Shown piece by piece: positions 1 through 14,680 of a stretch of DNA of 14,680 bases. A program made the position numbers and the translations under genes. The first letter of the stretch is position 1. Each line of letters opens with the position of its first letter. The notes beneath the pieces were generated by a model. The model made no database searches and was not told where the DNA came from. It worked only from the letters and a program-made list of their open reading frames with translations. The DNA is from Saccoglossus kowalevskii (lineage: Eukaryota > Hemichordata > Enteropneusta > Harrimaniidae), in contig NW_003128864.1 of assembly GCF_000003605.2 (NCBI RefSeq), positions 205,610-220,289 on the forward strand, in the 5' to 3' direction.

Positions 1-16
1 GTTTTAGCGGTCCAAC

Positions 17-38
17 GTCACGTGACTTTGATTGACAG
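17..38. promoter_or_regulatory. CLEAR/E-box palindrome next to PBX-MEIS-type decamer
   Basis: GTCACGTGAC at 17-26 is a perfect 10-bp palindrome and equals the CLEAR consensus bound by TFEB/TFE3/MITF-class bHLH-Zip factors. TGATTGACAG at 29-38 equals the PBX-MEIS/PREP composite site. Both matches are seen directly. Function is inferred, and whether this is promoter or first-intron DNA is not known. Confidence 0.4.
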
Positions 39-269
39 CATTTATTCAAGTTTAGTAGCGCATCCCTTTCCCCGGTTCATGTTTTTGACTTTTATCCACC
101 AAAATCTCAACTCGTACATTATTTATTGTCATAAATACTACACACAGTCACTGTTGTGATATTCATAGTCACATACATCCACTTTGGCACGACATAATTG
201 ACCTGTAAATTTTATCGGAGCTTGGCTGGAGCTGTTTACTACAGCGTGACATGCAAGGAAATAATCCTG

Positions 270-600
270 GGCCTTTAAAAATATGTGGGTACAATGTATA
301 TCCGATTTCAATCCAGCTGTATTTAAATCCTCAATATTTACGATTAACTCCACGTCAAAATGTTAGTGTAAGTATTAAAAAACACATGATTATATCAAAT
401 TCAAGTTAATTTGTATTTAGATCGTCAATATTGTCAATTCAAATCCACGTCGGTTGTATATAGATGTTTTAAAAGATACATAGATATATCCGATTAAAAT
501 ATTTCTGAATATTGATGATTTAAATTCATATTTGACTGACCAAGAAAGTTTTAAAAATACATGAATATATCCAATTTTTAAATCCAGTTTTTATTACCGT
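270..600. repeat. Degenerate tandem repeat, period about 94 bp, four copies
   Basis: A block of the form TTTAAAAA-TACATGA-TATATCC-GAT recurs with its TATATC core at 297, 391, 485 and 566, that is at steps of 94, 94 and 81. In the first three copies it is followed by an AAATC-TCAATATTGA-GATT-like imperfect palindrome. Copies 1 and 2 also share TCCACGTC (349-356 and 444-451). Copies 1 and 2 look roughly two-thirds identical by eye. Two looser relatives of the TCAATATT core lie near 757 and 830. Confidence 0.55.
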
Positions 601-2097
601 ACTCATTTTATAACAAAGAACAGAATTTTATATATGCTTACTAGAGTATTGTCTTTACCATTAAATACACAACAGGGATTGTGCATTACAAAAAACTTGT
701 TTACCATGAAATTACTATATACTAATATCTCTTTGTCTTCAGTTCGAATTTTAAATTGTCAATATTGCCGATATAAATGAGATATATATTTGGAAAAAAA
801 ATTCCTGGAAAGCCCAATGTGGATGTAAATCATCAATATTAATGATCTTTTAGAATTAACACTTTCAGCACCATAGTAACCAATTTATACTAACTGGATA
901 CTTTTACAGAAAAGTTGTGAATTGCATTTACCGAAGTAGTATTATGTGGTTAGCCCAGACTTGCCCTATAAGTTAATCGTAGTTTTAATTTGTCATGCAT
1001 TGTACATGTCAATCTAATTAGTTCAGTGTTTTTCCCAATATAACTTGTACAACATCCAGTGTGTAGGTTGTCATACTTGATATCCTGCAGGCACAAAGCT
1101 TTTTACAAATGTAATGAATACGCAGACATGTATGTACATGTACAAAATTCTAAAGTGGACATAAATTAACCTGACACTAATGCACTGCTCTATCCATTCT
1201 GATGAATAGTGCGACAGAAATCCATATAACTGCTCACTTTCGTTGAGTAATTATTTGAAAATTATGACGTCTGGTCAACCACTGGCCAATCTCATACACG
1301 TATTTTTCTAGTTTGTCTACTTTGAAAATATATGATAAGATTTGTGTAAATTTTAATTTCAGATGATCCATCATTTATCTATCTTTGTCAGCACAGCTGG
1401 CTGTAATAATTTTACCGTTTACTTGTGTATTTGCCTTATTATGATAATTTTAATCCAAATCTGTGCACTGTGGAATATTAAAAAAAATAGTTGTTTTGCA
1501 ACATACAGGTACAAGCATAGACCTTAGAAAATAGGGATGACATATAACTGTGGGTACTGGTTTTGCTTTTTACCTGCTATATTTAGTTATAATCCTCAAT
1601 CTAATGAGTTTTAGATACAAGTTTTTTGCTTGTAACGCACAAGTTATAATAAATAACTGCTATAAAATAAATAAATACACTGTGCTTGTAACATTGTGGC
1701 AAAAAAACAACTACCTTTTGAAAAAAATGATGTATTGTACAACATGATGTGGTTCAAAGCATTCTACTGATAATATTTATGTACTAAAATGAAAACACAA
1801 AGTTGTATAACTTCCTCAATATCATAAATTATTTCAGATTTTATTGTTAAAAAACAAGAAAATAATAATATTTCATCAAGATCATGTCACATGTCATATT
1901 ATATACCAATACTCCTAAGATCGTTAGAAAATATAAGTTCATATATCAGATTCAGTTTTCTGGAAACATTTCTATCATATATTATACAAATGTTTGATTC
2001 TGTACATGTTTACATACTTTATTTGCTCTACTAGTATTATTAGTGCATGCGCTTTAGATTACAGATTTATGTTCTTTTGATTTGTTTTTCATTTCAG

Positions 2098-13561
<11,464 letters not shown>

Positions 13562-13979
13562 GTAAGTTGAGTTCATTTTTATCTCAATGCACCGTAGGTC
13601 TGCTGAGCTATACAGGCGACGCTGTGTACAATGTCCAATGTGTGAGGTCTGAATGTTTGAATGATGTCTGGATGGAGGTGGGCGACTTTTTCGCAAAAAA
13701 CACTGAACCACTTGACTTGGTTTTTTGTGTGTACTTGCCTTGATGGGTGTAGATGTTTTATTTTGCTGATATATTTTACTGTTTTTTTAGTGGAGAACTT
13801 TTATACAATTCATGTTAAGGTTGATACAGTACATACATATACATGTATATTACTATAATCTTTGAGGAATATCAATATTGGTCCATTCTTTTCATATATT
13901 CTTGATGACTTCATTGTTCTTCGCCCATTTTTTGCCAGAATTGTTCACAATGAATTTCTGAACATCTTTAAATTGAGTA

Positions 13980-14042
13980 TAGCGCCCTCTGGTGGATGTA
14001 TTTTGATTTCCATAATGATTAGTATGTAGCGCCATCTAGTGG
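13980..14042 (-). promoter_or_regulatory. Two CTCF-like core motifs in the same orientation
   Basis: TAGCGCCCTCTGGTGG (13980-13995) and TAGCGCCATCTAGTGG (14027-14042) lie 47 bp apart. Read on the minus strand both fit the CTCF core CCASYAGRKGGC fully. CTCF occurs across bilaterians. The alternative is that both come from a small interspersed repeat that spreads such a motif. Confidence 0.45.
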
Positions 14043-14574
14043 TGATATTTGTGTGAAAAAGCCTGTGATATTTTAATGATCTTGCTGCATCTAGAACTTG
14101 TCTATTGAAGCATTTATAAGGCTGATGCGAGTTTTCCGTTCTCTTCGTGCAATTGTGAACTGTTAAATATAGAGTTACAAGTCAATGTTCCTGGTTCACA
14201 TTTGGATAAATTACTGTCAAATCGCAACCTGTGATAGCAAGGTTTTTGAGCATATTTTAATCATAATTCTGTTGGTTGAATTTTGTTGAGATCACAAATG
14301 TGTTATATCTATGAGTGTGGCATCAGTTCAGAGTTAAAAATGAATATCATGCTTTCTGATTCTTCAATACTTACATATTTATAAGTGGACATGAACATTT
14401 GCTTTTATTAAGGTAGAAGCCTAGTTTGTTATATATAAATCACATGACAATGTTCATTGGTTTATTATGTACATTCATGTAGCTATTTTTCCATGGTAAT
14501 GTGAAACAGCATTTTCTTTGCTATAATGCCATATTTTGTGAAAATTTGTCAAATATTTTTCCAAAAATGTTATT

Positions 14575-14680
14575 AGTCCCCGTTCGGACGTAGTCCGAAA
14601 ACGGAGACTTATGTTTTGCCCTGTGTGCGTCTGTGCATCCGTGATCACCTGTATCTCGAACATGCATGGGCCGATTAGTT
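14575..14680. repeat. Left end of an interspersed repeat with hairpin terminus (cut by window)
   Basis: It starts at AGTCCCCGTTCGG. TTCGGAC-GTA-GTCCGAA (about 14583-14599) is a perfect 7-bp stem with a 3-base loop, set inside an outer CCG/CGG pair, then GGAGACTTATGTTTTGCCC and a GTGTGCGTCTGTGCATCCGT run. The composition is unlike the flanking AT-rich intron. It resembles interspersed repeats common in marine invertebrate genomes, by general impression only; its class is unknown. Confidence 0.5.

Larger units (their letters stand above)
1..2097 (+). other. Intron or upstream DNA before the first recognised exon
   Basis: AT-rich noncoding DNA. The first recognised exon starts in phase 1, so at least one earlier coding exon exists. 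I looked for a donor preceded by the expected prodomain residues or a signal peptide and found none here, so that exon most likely lies left of the window. Contents: regulatory motifs at 17-38, a degenerate tandem repeat at about 270-600 and diffuse AT-rich sequence to 2097. Confidence 0.7.
13562..14680 (+). other. Intron after the last visible exon, open at the window edge
   Basis: A splice donor opens it at 13562. No next exon is found. It contains two CTCF-like motifs (13980-14042) and the start of an interspersed repeat (14575 onward). The open frames at 13480-13743 and 13661-13858 are the exon read past its donor and its shifted shadow. Confidence 0.8.

Noticed and set aside
80-160. Short ATG frame at 80 (MFLTFIHQ) as a first coding exon
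   Set aside because: It ends after 26 codons without a fitting splice donor and shows no S1P similarity.
138-353. 71-codon open frame on the minus strand that looked like an exon of a neighbouring gene
   Set aside because: It starts at GTG not ATG, has no convincing splice acceptor or donor, resembles no protein I know, and its upstream end overlaps the 94-bp degenerate repeat. The plus strand is also open there.
1550-1747. Hydrophobic frame (GTGFAFYLLYLVIIL) as a possible signal-peptide exon of S1P
   Set aside because: It has no ATG, no donor in the phase needed to join the exon at 2098, and none of the expected prodomain residues after it.
13661-13858. Frame starting [10 protein letters not shown] after the last exon
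   Set aside because: It lies in the intron beyond a strong GTAAGT donor, is shifted from the exon frame, and does not resemble the next S1P segment.

Overview
This window is a piece of animal (metazoan) nuclear DNA. It holds the middle of one large, intron-rich, plus-strand gene: the membrane-bound transcription factor site-1 protease (MBTPS1, also called S1P or SKI-1), a Golgi subtilisin/kexin-family serine protease. I recognise fifteen coding exons between 2098 and 13561. All of them join in frame through GT..AG introns with matching phases, giving about 642 residues. The product runs from the prodomain, past the autoprocessing sites, through the whole catalytic domain and into the domain that follows it. 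The catalytic Asp, His, oxyanion Asn and Ser occur with the same spacing as in the human enzyme (31, 120 and 196 residues after the Asp). The signal-peptide exon(s) should lie to the left of the window, and the luminal C-terminal part, membrane span and cytosolic tail to the right, so the gene is open at both edges.

The organism looks like an invertebrate, probably marine (a lophotrochozoan, hemichordate or similar). The protein is very close to the vertebrate one, yet the introns are AT-rich, full of the palindrome TACATGTA and of small foldback elements, and carry no Alu-like or other vertebrate repeats that I recognise. The phylum cannot be fixed from sequence alone.

Layout: 1-2097 is intron or upstream DNA with a consensus CLEAR/E-box, a PBX-MEIS-type decamer and a degenerate tandem repeat of about 94 bp. 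2098-4063 carries four prodomain exons. 4443-8107 carries the catalytic-domain exons. 8344-10466 carries the exons of the region after the catalytic domain, interrupted by a 35-bp minisatellite (9727-10041). 10467-13445 is a 3-kb intron holding a 712-bp terminal-inverted-repeat transposon, forkhead-type palindromes and retroelement-tail-like sequence. 13446-13561 is the last exon seen. 13562-14680 is intron with two CTCF-like motifs and, at the right edge, the start of an interspersed repeat with a hairpin terminus.

No novel multigene system is visible. The points most worth a second look are a NAGNAG tandem acceptor in the prodomain, a lineage-specific prodomain insertion with an extra cysteine, three different classes of small inverted-repeat element in the introns, the minisatellite with its alternating variant units, and the regulatory-motif clusters.
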